A stretch of 64,000 bases of DNA from Alphaproteobacteria bacterium. Lineage in GTDB: Bacteria > Pseudomonadota > Alphaproteobacteria > Micropepsales > Micropepsaceae. This document shows, piece after piece, positions 28,755 through 37,184 of the stretch; positions within the stretch are counted from its first letter, which is position 1, and each line of letters starts with the position of its first letter. Below the pieces are notes generated by a model. That model ran no database searches. It was not told the DNA's origin and was given only the letters and a program-made list of their open reading frames with translations. The position numbers and the translations under genes were made by a program. The stretch is from contig JAGWJY010000009.1 in the NCBI GenBank assembly GCA_028865545.1, positions 19,955 to 83,954 on the forward strand, read 5' to 3'.

Positions 28755-29762
28755 CTAGGGCCGTTCGCGCGATTTCGACGTTTCTAGGCATCCGGCCCGG
28801 CAGGCGAACCAAGCCCGGCCGGCGGGATAGTTGACGGTCATAACGAAGCGCGACAACGCGTTGCCGCCCAGCGAGCCCTCCACCTGGCCGGACATCATGC
28901 TCGACATGAACTTGTGGAAACTGGCGTCGCTACGTTCGGTGAACCAGACGGGACCGGTGCGGAAGCCGGCGATCTCAACCGCTGGAACCTCGATCATGTC
29001 CGCCTTCGTCCCCACCTGTGCCTTGGTGATGACACGCCAATCGGGATGGTGTTTTTTCCAGCTCTCAAAGGTGCTGGCGGCGATCATGCTGGTGGCGCGC
29101 AGTGCCGGTCCATTGTCCCCGAGGGCGACCAGCGCTTGCGGCGTGAGATAGGTTTCCGCACCGGTGTCGAGCAGCATGGGCAAGGCGCGGCCGTCGACAT
29201 CGATGATGATCCGAGGGAAGCTGGTCTCGCGTGCACCCTTCGCGTCGGTCTTGAAGCCGAGCGGCACGGATCGCGCATCCAGCGGCGGCCGGAAGCCGGC
29301 GATCTCCAGGCGAAGGCGTGCCGCAGGATAATCCCAGGTCCAGATGTGTCCGGCGAACCAAGCCTGACCGACGAGGCCGTCGCCCTGGTCGGGCCAGCCG
29401 GGCATTTCGGCGAAGCGCGGCACGATGGGAAACACCGTCTGCGACGACGGCGGGATTGCAGCCTGGGACGCAAAGGCGGGCAGGGCGCTGACCTTCGCGC
29501 CGGGCCCCAACTCGGCGCGAAGCTCCGGATCGGTTGCCGGACCGTCGGCGAGATGCAGCCGCGTCACGGCGGATTGGGTCAGGGCCTGGCCGCCGCCGGA
29601 ATCCGTGTAGAGCTTCAGCACTTGGCCGTCCGGCGTGCGCGGCAGCACATAGACGCGGCCGGCCTCGAAGCGGGCGGGAAGGTCTTGTGCAGCGGCGGAT
29701 GGGAGGAAGGCCAGCCCCGCTGAACACAGGGCGACGCGGCAGAAGACGGGACCCAAATTCAT
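28755..29762 (-). CDS. Exported two-lobed retropepsin-like aspartic protease
   Basis: A 335-residue protein with a signal peptide (cleavage after SAAAQ). Two halves look alike: lobe 1 has YTDSGGG (Asp54) and ends GLVGQ...TWDYPAARLRL (129-152); lobe 2 has LLDTGAE (Asp199) and ends GSLGG...TVNYPAGRAWF (296-319). Each half thus carries a D-[TS]-G motif and the closing strand of a retropepsin-like monomer, so a single chain could form the dimer-like active site as in pepsin. Lobe 1 is degenerate (TDSG rather than DTGA). Substrate unknown. It lies 53 bp upstream of the SUMF1-fold gene. Confidence 0.7.
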   Translation of the reverse strand: MNLGPVFCRVALCSAGLAFLPSAAAQDLPARFEAGRVYVLPRTPDGQVLKLYTDSGGGQALTQSAVTRLHLADGPATDPELRAELGPGAKVSALPAFASQAAIPPSSQTVFPIVPRFAEMPGWPDQGDGLVGQAWFAGHIWTWDYPAARLRLEIAGFRPPLDARSVPLGFKTDAKGARETSFPRIIIDVDGRALPMLLDTGAETYLTPQALVALGDNGPALRATSMIAASTFESWKKHHPDWRVITKAQVGTKADMIEVPAVEIAGFRTGPVWFTERSDASFHKFMSSMMSGQVEGSLGGNALSRFVMTVNYPAGRAWFACRAGCLETSKSRERP

Positions 29763-29851
29763 GCCGGCACTCTCATCCTGGACTTACGAGACAACCAGTG
29801 TACCCGTACCGATGCAAGGCGTCGTAATGACGAATGGGTGAACTACACCGG

Positions 29852-30685
29852 TCAGCATGCCTGCCGGCGTGTCAGCGTCGTGCCGAAGCGGGTCACGACC
29901 ACGAGCACCGTCAACCATAGCGCCACCGCATAGGCGGCGTACCACAGAGCTTCCTGGCCGGGGCTCACGGCCAGAGGTCCGAGAGCCACGAGCGAGCCGG
30001 TCGAACCGGCATGGATGAGCTGGGACAGGAGCAGGCTCTCGGTGTTGGCATAGACCCAGGAGATCAGCACACGCAGCGCCGTCATCGCCGCCGCAAAAGC
30101 GAGGAAGAAATCCAGCCAATAGCGGCCGTGCGGCGAGGCGGCACCCAGGTAGTCGATCACGGGCAGATGCCAGCATGACCACAGCAGTCCCAGCACCACC
30201 GCGCCCGCGAGCGCGCCGAGCCGGCTGCGCATGACGGGGAAGGCGAAACCCGACCAGCCGATTTCCTCCACAAGTCCGGCGGCGATGCCGAACGAGAAGC
30301 CGAACCAGAGCCGGCCCGGCGCAAACACCGGTGACACGAAGAGCGATAGCAGCAGCAGGACGCCCGCAATCAGAACCGGCGGAATGGCGACGGCGACCAG
30401 CCAGCGCAGCGCACCGATGCGCAGCATGCGGGCAAAAAGTTTGCCGACGCTGCCCGGTCCGTGGATGAGGCGGCTCAGGACGATGCCGGACAGGCATGGC
30501 CCCAGCAGCATTGCCGGAAACATCATCAGGCCGACGAACCTCGGAAGGGCCTCGCCGCGCAGCAAATAGGGCGCTGCCACGGCGAGCGCCCCAAGCCAGG
30601 AAATCGTGAAGGTGATAACGAAGTAGCTGACGGCGGGATGACGCCGGACAACGCTGCCGCCGGTTTTCTGGCCGTTGTTCAGCAT
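29852..30685 (-). CDS. CPBP family intramembrane metalloprotease
   Basis: A 277-residue multi-pass protein (about eight membrane segments) of the CPBP/Abi family, related to the CAAX protease Rce1. Motif 1 is VEEIGWSGFAFP, motif 2 LLWSCWHLP, motif 3 SLLLSQLIHA. In motif 1 the usual Arg of EExxxR is Ser. ATG 30685 has GGAGG at good spacing. Substrates of most bacterial members are unknown. It is 88 bp upstream of the aspartic-protease-like gene, with a proteolysis theme across the neighbourhood. Confidence 0.85.
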   Translation of the reverse strand: MLNNGQKTGGSVVRRHPAVSYFVITFTISWLGALAVAAPYLLRGEALPRFVGLMMFPAMLLGPCLSGIVLSRLIHGPGSVGKLFARMLRIGALRWLVAVAIPPVLIAGVLLLLSLFVSPVFAPGRLWFGFSFGIAAGLVEEIGWSGFAFPVMRSRLGALAGAVVLGLLWSCWHLPVIDYLGAASPHGRYWLDFFLAFAAAMTALRVLISWVYANTESLLLSQLIHAGSTGSLVALGPLAVSPGQEALWYAAYAVALWLTVLVVVTRFGTTLTRRQAC

Positions 30686-30810
30686 GGCGATGCCTCCGCG
30701 GTCATGGCGATTCCCGTCCGGCGAAGTTTTGCCGCATATGCCCGAACTGGGCAAACGGGCCCGGCTTGCTGTGGGGCTGGGCATGGCTGCCGTGGACGAC
30801 CATTCGCACA

Positions 30811-30847
30811 TAGAAAAACGGCGAGCAGGATAGGTCGCTGCTCGCCG
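30811..30847 (-). terminator. Rho-independent terminator of the M13 peptidase pair
   Basis: A perfect 10 bp stem (CTGCTCGCCG at 30838-30847 with CGGCGAGCAG at 30819-30828) is followed on the minus strand by TTTTTCTA. It begins 20 nt after the stop of the downstream M13 gene. Confidence 0.9.
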
Positions 30848-30866
30848 CGCTCCGATGGTCTCTAGC

Positions 30867-32924
30867 CTACCAAATATGCACGCGCTGATCCGGCGGGAGG
30901 TAGTACTTGTCGCCGGGCTTCACGCCGAACGCCGCGTACCAGCCGTCCACATTGCGCAGCGGGCCGACCACCCGCCAATGCGGCGGGCTGTGCGGATTGG
31001 ACAGAACCTGCTGGCGCATCTGGGCATCACGGTACTTGCCGCGCCACACCTGTGCGTAGCCGAGGAAAAAGCGCTGGTCGCCGGTAAAGCCGTCAAGCAC
31101 CGGCGCCGGCTTACCGCCCAGCGAGAGGTGGTAGGCCTTGAGCGAGATGGCGACGCCGGACAGATCGCCGATGTTCTCGCCCATGGTGAGCTTGCCGTTG
31201 ACGTGCAATCCGGGCAGGCCTTCATACGACGAGTATTGCGCGCCGAGATTGCTGGTGCGTGCGTCGAATGCCTTGCGGTCCTCAGCGGTCCACCAACTCT
31301 GCAGGATGCCGTCGCCGGTGTACTTGCTGCCCTGGTCGTCGAAACCGTGACCAATCTCATGGCCCATGACGACGCCGATGGCGCCGTAATTCACGGCATC
31401 GTCGGCGTTGGGATCGAAGAAAGGCGGCTGCAGGATCGCCGCCGGGAAGAAGATCGAATTGAATAACGGGGTGTAGTAGGCGTTGATGGTTGGCGGCGTC
31501 ATGCCCCATTCGTTGCGGTCGACTGGCTGGTCGATGCGGTCGAGCCTATAGCGCCACTCGAATTCGTTGCTGCGTTCGATGTCGCCGACCAGATCATCGC
31601 GAGTGATGACCAGCTTGGAATAGTCGCGCCATTTGTCGGGATAACCGACGTGCGGCGTGAATTTGTGCAGCTTCTCCAGGGCCTTTTCCTTGGTCGCTTC
31701 GCTCATCCAGGTGATGGTGCGAATGTCGGCGTCATAGGCCTTCAGCAGATTGGCGACCAGCGCCTCGACCTTGGCCTTCGACGACGGCGGGAAATACTTG
31801 GCGACGTAGAGCTTTCCGAGCGGGTGGCCGAGACGCGTGTCGAGCAGGTGCACGCCGCGGATGGCGCGAGGCAGCTGTTCCGCCTGGCCGCCGAGGGTCT
31901 TGCCGTAGAACTCGAAATCGGCGTCGTCGAAGCGCTTGGGCAGGAAGGCCGACATGTTGTGGAGGTAGTGCACGGTCAACCAGTCACGCCATACCGGCAA
32001 GGGCGTCGCCGAGAAAATCTGCGCCATGGCCGGGAATGCCGTGTTCTCCCGCACGATGATGATGCGGTCGCCCTTCGGTCCCTTCGCCGAAATGCCCTGG
32101 GCGGTAAAGAACGCATCCCAGGGAAAGCCCGGCGCAAAGGCGTCGAGCTGAGCGATGGTCATCGGATTGTAGGTCTTGTCGGCATTGCGGCGGTCGGCGG
32201 CCGGCCAATGCGCCTTGGCGATCTCCGTTTCGAGCTTGAAGATCGCGTCGGCGCGCGCCTCGGCGTTTTTCGCGCCGGTCAGCGTCAACATGGTCGCCAG
32301 GTATTTGCGGTAGGCCGTGCGTGCCGCGGAGAGCGCCGGATCGTCCTTCAGATAATAGTCGCGGTCGGGCATCCCGAGACCGGACTGGGTGACGGTCGTC
32401 ACATATTCATTGGAGTTCTTGGCGTTGGCATTGATGAAGTCGCCGAACAGGCTTTCCGTCGGCCGTGCATGATCGCCCATGGCGCGGGCAACGTCGGTTA
32501 GGGTCCTCAGCGAGGCGAAATAGGCGAGGTCCTTTTTTACCGGCGCCAGGCCGCGCTTTTCGATCTGTGCGGTATCGGTAAAGGCGTCGTAGAGATCGCG
32601 CAGCTTTTTCTCTTCGTCATTGAGCTGGGCGCGCGGCTTTGCCTCAAGACCGTCGACGATGTCGCGCATGCGCTTCTCGCTCAGAATCTGCAGATCCTGA
32701 AACGATCCGGTGGAGGTGCGATCCGGCGGAATAACCGCGCCGGCGAACCACTTGCCGTTGGCGTAATCGAAGAAATCGTCGCCCGGCTTGACGCTGGTGT
32801 CCATGCCGGAAAGATCGACGCCCCAGGCGCCAAGTTGCGCGTGACCGGCGCCGGCTTGCGCCAGCGCGGCCACCGCCAGTGTCGTGCAGGCGAGGCCTGC
32901 AAGAACGAAGGAGAATTTTCTCAC
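30867..32924 (-). CDS. M13 family metallopeptidase (PepO/neprilysin-like), exported
   Basis: Zinc oligopeptidase of 685 residues with a signal peptide (hydrophobic residues 5-22). The peptidase domain has VMGHEIGHGFDD (His522, Glu523, His526), the third-ligand motif ENIGDLSG and the C-terminal PGDKYYLPPDQRVHIW. NAYYTPLFNSIFFPAAILQPP is the conserved substrate-side strand. The start is GTG with GAGGGG upstream. It follows its paralogue at 32935-35004 by only 10 nt, so the two form one operon ending at a strong terminator. Confidence 0.94.
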   Translation of the reverse strand: MRKFSFVLAGLACTTLAVAALAQAGAGHAQLGAWGVDLSGMDTSVKPGDDFFDYANGKWFAGAVIPPDRTSTGSFQDLQILSEKRMRDIVDGLEAKPRAQLNDEEKKLRDLYDAFTDTAQIEKRGLAPVKKDLAYFASLRTLTDVARAMGDHARPTESLFGDFINANAKNSNEYVTTVTQSGLGMPDRDYYLKDDPALSAARTAYRKYLATMLTLTGAKNAEARADAIFKLETEIAKAHWPAADRRNADKTYNPMTIAQLDAFAPGFPWDAFFTAQGISAKGPKGDRIIIVRENTAFPAMAQIFSATPLPVWRDWLTVHYLHNMSAFLPKRFDDADFEFYGKTLGGQAEQLPRAIRGVHLLDTRLGHPLGKLYVAKYFPPSSKAKVEALVANLLKAYDADIRTITWMSEATKEKALEKLHKFTPHVGYPDKWRDYSKLVITRDDLVGDIERSNEFEWRYRLDRIDQPVDRNEWGMTPPTINAYYTPLFNSIFFPAAILQPPFFDPNADDAVNYGAIGVVMGHEIGHGFDDQGSKYTGDGILQSWWTAEDRKAFDARTSNLGAQYSSYEGLPGLHVNGKLTMGENIGDLSGVAISLKAYHLSLGGKPAPVLDGFTGDQRFFLGYAQVWRGKYRDAQMRQQVLSNPHSPPHWRVVGPLRNVDGWYAAFGVKPGDKYYLPPDQRVHIW

Positions 32925-32934
32925 GTTTTTCCCC

Positions 32935-35004
32935 TCACCACAGATGTACGCGCTGATCTTCGGGCAGGTAATACTTTTCGCCCGGCGTCACGTCGAAGGC
33001 TTTGTACCAGCCGTCAACGTTGCGCGTGGTGCCGATAACGCGGAAGTCGGCGACGGCGTGTTCGTTCGACAAGGTCTGGGTACGCGTGGCGCTGTCGCGC
33101 ATCTTCGTCCGCCAGATCTGGCCATAGGACAGGAAGAAGCGTTGATCGCCGGTAAAGCCGTCGAGCACCGGCGCCGGCTTGCCGTCGAGGGAGAGGTGAT
33201 AGGCCTTCTCGGCGATCGTCAGACCCGCGAGGTCGGCGATGGCTTCACCCAGCACGTTCTTGCCGATGATGTGCAGGCCCGGCAGCGGCTCATAGGTGTC
33301 GTATTGATCGGCTAGTTCGGTGGTGCGCTGGTCGAAGTTCTTGCGGTCCTCGGCCGTCCACCAGTCCTGCAACACGCCGTCGCCGGTGTATTTCGAGCCC
33401 TGGTCGTCGAAGCCGTGGCTGATTTCGTGACCGATCACCGCACCAATGCCGCCATAGTTCACCGCGTCGTCGGCGTTGGGATCGAAGAATGGCGGCTGCA
33501 GGATAGCGGCCGGGAACACGATCTCATTGAACGATGGATTGTAATAGGCGTTGATGGTCGGCGGCGTCATGCCCCATTCGGCCTTGTCGACCGGATCGTC
33601 GAGGCGCTTCAGTTCGCGGTTCCATTCGAACTCGTTGCCGGCCTGGACATCTGCGACCAGTTCGCCCGGCACGACTTTATAGGCGGAATAGTCACGCCAT
33701 TTGTCGGGATAGCCGATCTTCAGCATGTAGTGATGCAGTTTGTCGAGCGCCTTGGTCTTGGTCTCCGGCGTCATCCAGGTCAGAGTCTGAATGTCCTCTT
33801 CGTAGGCCTTAAGCAGGTTGTGGACGAGGTCCAGCGCCTTAGCCTTGGCCTCGGGCGGGAAGTACTTGGCGACATAGAGCTTGCCCAACGCCTCGCCCAG
33901 CAAGTTGTCGAGCAGATGGACGCCACGCGTCGGCCGATCAAGTTGCGCCGTGCGGCCGCCAAGCACTGTGCCGTAAAAGGCGAAGTTCGTGTCGTCGAAT
34001 TTCTTCGGCAGGTAAGGCGCATATTCGTGCAGATAATGCACGGCCAGATAATCGCGCCACACCGAGACCGGCGTCTTGGCGAAGATGGCTGCGATCTTGG
34101 GGAAGGCCGATTTCTCCGCGACGATCACCTGGCGGGCGCCCTTCGGGCCCTTGGTCGGAATGCCGGCCTCATCGAAGAAGGCATTCCAGGGGAATTGCGG
34201 CGCCAGCTTCTTCAGCGTCGGGTAGGGCATTGGATTGTAGATTTTGGTCTCGTCGCGGCGGTCAGCGCGCGTCCAGGAGACTTTGGCAATCTCTTTCTCG
34301 ACCGCATAGATCTTGGCGGCGCGTTCTTCGGCGTTCTTGAAACCCGCCAAGGTCAGCATGTCGGCGAGGTATTTCTTGTAGGCCTCGCGCGTGGCGGCCA
34401 GCGCCTTGTCGTCGCGCAGATAGTAATCGCGGTCGGGCATGCCCAAGCCGGATTGCCCCAGATTGATCGAGTAGGCGTCCGGGTTCTTGTCGTCGATACC
34501 GATGCCGACATTGAAGACACTCTCGGTGCCGAGCTTGGTGGACGCCATGGCACGCGCCACGTCCGCCTTGGTCTTGAGATGGGCGAAATAGTCGAGATCG
34601 GCCTGCACCGGCTTGAGCCCGTTGGCATCGATCTGCTTTTCGTTGATGAAGGCGTCGTAGAGGTCGCGCAGCTTGCGTTCTTCCGGCGTCAGTGAGTCGT
34701 ATGACTTGGCCTCCAATCCGTCGACGATGTCGCGCATCCGCTTCTCGCTCAGGATCTGGAGATTCTGGAACGAGCCGTTGCTGGAACGATCGGGCGCGAT
34801 GGTCGCGGTCTTGAGCCAGTTGCCGTTGACGTAGTCGAAGAAGTTGTCTCCGGGCTTCACGCTCTTGTCCATGCCGCTGAGTTCGACGCCCCAAGTTCCC
34901 AGGGTCGCCTTCGGCATGGGCGGCGCCGCGGGCGGCGGTGGCGGGGTCGGCGCCGTGCAACCGGCGCAGGCGAGAACGGCAAGAGCGAGAAGACTCCGAC
35001 GCAT
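32935..35004 (-). CDS. M13 family metallopeptidase, predicted lipoprotein
   Basis: Paralogue of the downstream gene, 689 residues. The N-terminus MRRSLLALAVLACAGCTAP followed by a Pro-rich stretch looks like a lipoprotein signal, so this copy is probably membrane-anchored. The zinc site is VIGHEISHGFDD (His526 first), with EAIADLAG in place of the usual ENxxD motif (Glu and Asp kept). It shares long blocks with its neighbour, such as FFDPNADDAVNYG and GSKYTGDGVLQ. ATG 35004 has GGAG at good spacing; an ATG at 35016 is less likely. Confidence 0.93.
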   Translation of the reverse strand: MRRSLLALAVLACAGCTAPTPPPPPAAPPMPKATLGTWGVELSGMDKSVKPGDNFFDYVNGNWLKTATIAPDRSSNGSFQNLQILSEKRMRDIVDGLEAKSYDSLTPEERKLRDLYDAFINEKQIDANGLKPVQADLDYFAHLKTKADVARAMASTKLGTESVFNVGIGIDDKNPDAYSINLGQSGLGMPDRDYYLRDDKALAATREAYKKYLADMLTLAGFKNAEERAAKIYAVEKEIAKVSWTRADRRDETKIYNPMPYPTLKKLAPQFPWNAFFDEAGIPTKGPKGARQVIVAEKSAFPKIAAIFAKTPVSVWRDYLAVHYLHEYAPYLPKKFDDTNFAFYGTVLGGRTAQLDRPTRGVHLLDNLLGEALGKLYVAKYFPPEAKAKALDLVHNLLKAYEEDIQTLTWMTPETKTKALDKLHHYMLKIGYPDKWRDYSAYKVVPGELVADVQAGNEFEWNRELKRLDDPVDKAEWGMTPPTINAYYNPSFNEIVFPAAILQPPFFDPNADDAVNYGGIGAVIGHEISHGFDDQGSKYTGDGVLQDWWTAEDRKNFDQRTTELADQYDTYEPLPGLHIIGKNVLGEAIADLAGLTIAEKAYHLSLDGKPAPVLDGFTGDQRFFLSYGQIWRTKMRDSATRTQTLSNEHAVADFRVIGTTRNVDGWYKAFDVTPGEKYYLPEDQRVHLW

Positions 35005-35114
35005 AATGTGCTCCATAGCGATGTGAAGATGCGGGCGCACGGCCCGTCCGGAGAGGGTTTCCGGTAATGTGTCAGGGGAACGGACCCGGTTGCAAGTCAC
35101 GGTCACGCGAGGGG

Positions 35115-35918
35115 CTACTTCCCCTTGAAGCTGGGAGGCCGCTTCTGCAGGAAGGCGCCGACGCCTTCGACGAAATCCTCTGTCCCGCCAGCGGCCCGCT
35201 GGCTGCGGCGTTCCACCTCAAGCTGCTGTTCGTAGGTGTTGTGCGGGCTTTCCCAATACATCCGCCGCATGGCCGCCAGCGCCACCGTCGGGCCCTGCGC
35301 CAGTTTCGCGGCAAGCTGCAGAGATTCGTCCAGCAGGCTGGCGTCGTCGAAGACGCGGTTGACCAGCCCCCATTCCAGGGCCTTTTCCGCCGGGAGCTTT
35401 TCGGCCAGCAGCGACAATTCCCGTGCGCGCGCCAGCCCGATCAATCGCGGCAGCAACCAGGTCGACCCGCCGTCGGGCACCAGGCCGATGCGCGCGAAAG
35501 CCTGGACGAAATAGGCGGAGCGCCCCGCTACGATCAGATCGCCCATAAGTGCGATGCTCATGCCGATTCCGGCGGCAGCGCCGTTGACCGCCATGATGAT
35601 CGGCAGCGGCACGTCGCGCAGCTTGCGCAGCAGCGGATGATAGAGCGTATCGAGCCGTTGGCCGATCGCCGTCGGGATGTCTGCGGCGCCTTCGGCCGGC
35701 CCTTCGGCGAGATTGGCGCCGGAGCAGAAGGCGCGTCCTTCTCCGGTGACGACCAGAGCGCGGAAGCCGTTGGCGGGACTGGAGACGAAATCCAGCGCCT
35801 CCGACGCTCCGGCGATCATCTTCGCCGACACTGCGTTCATCACTTCGGGATGATTGAGCGTCAGCAAGGCGACTGTGCCGTGCTTCGTGACAGTGACGCG
35901 ATCGAAATCGGTTCTCAT
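35115..35918 (-). CDS. Enoyl-CoA hydratase/isomerase family protein
   Basis: Crotonase-fold enzyme of 267 residues. The oxyanion-hole segments are GEGRAFCSGANL and NGAAAGIGMSIAL; FARIGLVPDGGSTWLLPR is the conserved helix, where a catalytic acid lies in hydratases and here reads Asp. Likely acts in fatty-acid or aromatic-acyl-CoA catabolism; PaaG/PaaB-type isomerases look similar, so the exact reaction is open. ATG 35918 (MRTDFDRVTV) chosen; the open frame upstream runs into the next gene. Confidence 0.9.
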   Translation of the reverse strand: MRTDFDRVTVTKHGTVALLTLNHPEVMNAVSAKMIAGASEALDFVSSPANGFRALVVTGEGRAFCSGANLAEGPAEGAADIPTAIGQRLDTLYHPLLRKLRDVPLPIIMAVNGAAAGIGMSIALMGDLIVAGRSAYFVQAFARIGLVPDGGSTWLLPRLIGLARARELSLLAEKLPAEKALEWGLVNRVFDDASLLDESLQLAAKLAQGPTVALAAMRRMYWESPHNTYEQQLEVERRSQRAAGGTEDFVEGVGAFLQKRPPSFKGK

Positions 35919-35976
35919 GCGAACCCCGGTTGGTGTGGGATGAGCATGGCCGGGATCGTTTCGCTTTGGAAGGCCG

Positions 35977-37026
35977 TCAGGCCGCGTCGGTTTCTTCCTG
36001 CACGGCAAGTTCGGTTTCGCCGACGACACGGTTCCGCCCCGTGTGCTTGGCGCGGTAGAGGCAGGTATCGGCCCGCCGTACAAGCAACTCCGGCGCGTCG
36101 CCGCGGCGCAGTTCGGCGACACCGATCGAAATCGTGATCCGGCCGAGAATGTCGCCGGTCGATTTCTTGACCAGTTTCTTGCCTTCGACCGTGGAGCGGA
36201 TCTGGTTGGCGAGATTGATGGCGTCGGCCAGTGCGGTCTGGCGCAGGATAACGGTGAATTCCTCGCCGCCGTATCGCGCGGCGGTGTCGCGGCCCTTGAC
36301 GTTCTCCGAAAGGCAGGTGGCGACGAGACGCAGCACCTGGTCGCCGGTTTGATGACCCCAGGTGTCGTTGAAACTCTTGAAAAAGTCGATGTCGCACATC
36401 AGCAGAGACACCGGGACGCCGGTCTCGCGGAAATCGTTGACCGCCGCCTGCAGCTCGCTGTCGAAGGCCTTGCGATTGGCGATGCCGGTCAGCGCGTCGA
36501 CACGTGTCTCCTTGCGGACGTCTTCGAGCTGTACTTTCAGTTCGGTAACCTGCTGCGAGGAGCGCTGCAATTCGTCTTCCAGATTCTTCGCGCGGGTTTC
36601 CATGGCGCGGGTGGCGCCGAGCAATCCATCGACCAGCTTGCGCACGCCGTCCGGCGATTGATCGTCGCCGAGTTCACCGCTGGCGGCGGACAGGGCGCGG
36701 CCGTAATCGCCGGCGTGTTTGCCCGCGGCTTCCAACTTGCCGAGCACCACGTCCAACGCTTCGCTGATGCCGCTGCCGACTTCTTCCACGGTCTTCGCCG
36801 CACGCTCGCTCGTCAGGCAGCGCGCCCGCAGGTCGTTCAGCAACGACGTGGAGATCGGACTGCGCTTGCGGACCAACTCACCGAGCGCGTTCGAGATCGC
36901 CGCGTTATCACCAGACGCGTAGAGGTAAAAAAGTTCGAAATTGTCCGGCGTGGGCGGCACGCTGCAGTCGCCCATCAAGGCGATCGCCGTCTTGGCCAGA
37001 GCTTGTTCGCGTTCCTGACTAGCCAC
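35977..37026 (-). CDS. Diguanylate cyclase (GGDEF)
   Basis: Predicted cytosolic cyclase making c-di-GMP, about 349 residues. The N-terminal 165 residues are helical with a coiled coil before the GGDEF domain. The active-site motif is GGEEF, with DALTGIANRKAF and CDIDFFKSFND as the usual metal and substrate motifs. At the position of the RxxD inhibitory site the sequence reads KGRD, so product feedback may be weak or absent. GTG 37026 with GGGGA upstream is preferred over GTG 37038. Confidence 0.93.
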   Translation of the reverse strand: MASQEREQALAKTAIALMGDCSVPPTPDNFELFYLYASGDNAAISNALGELVRKRSPISTSLLNDLRARCLTSERAAKTVEEVGSGISEALDVVLGKLEAAGKHAGDYGRALSAASGELGDDQSPDGVRKLVDGLLGATRAMETRAKNLEDELQRSSQQVTELKVQLEDVRKETRVDALTGIANRKAFDSELQAAVNDFRETGVPVSLLMCDIDFFKSFNDTWGHQTGDQVLRLVATCLSENVKGRDTAARYGGEEFTVILRQTALADAINLANQIRSTVEGKKLVKKSTGDILGRITISIGVAELRRGDAPELLVRRADTCLYRAKHTGRNRVVGETELAVQEETDAA

Positions 37027-37184
37027 GCACGTCCCCACGCTATTTCCGCAAGGTCATGCTGCGGAAACCGACATGGCGGGAATTTTGAGCGCCGGATCGT
37101 AAGAAAGCGTTAAGCGGCGGATTGAAGGCGCGCCCGCCGACTGCTTTACTTTGACAAAATATCACCATGCCTCGGGGGCAGGAC

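Noticed and set aside
27308..30685. A defence or antiphage island
   Set aside because: The genes are single-domain envelope, protease and GFA proteins; no nuclease, toxin, reverse transcriptase or signalling module typical of known defence systems was seen.
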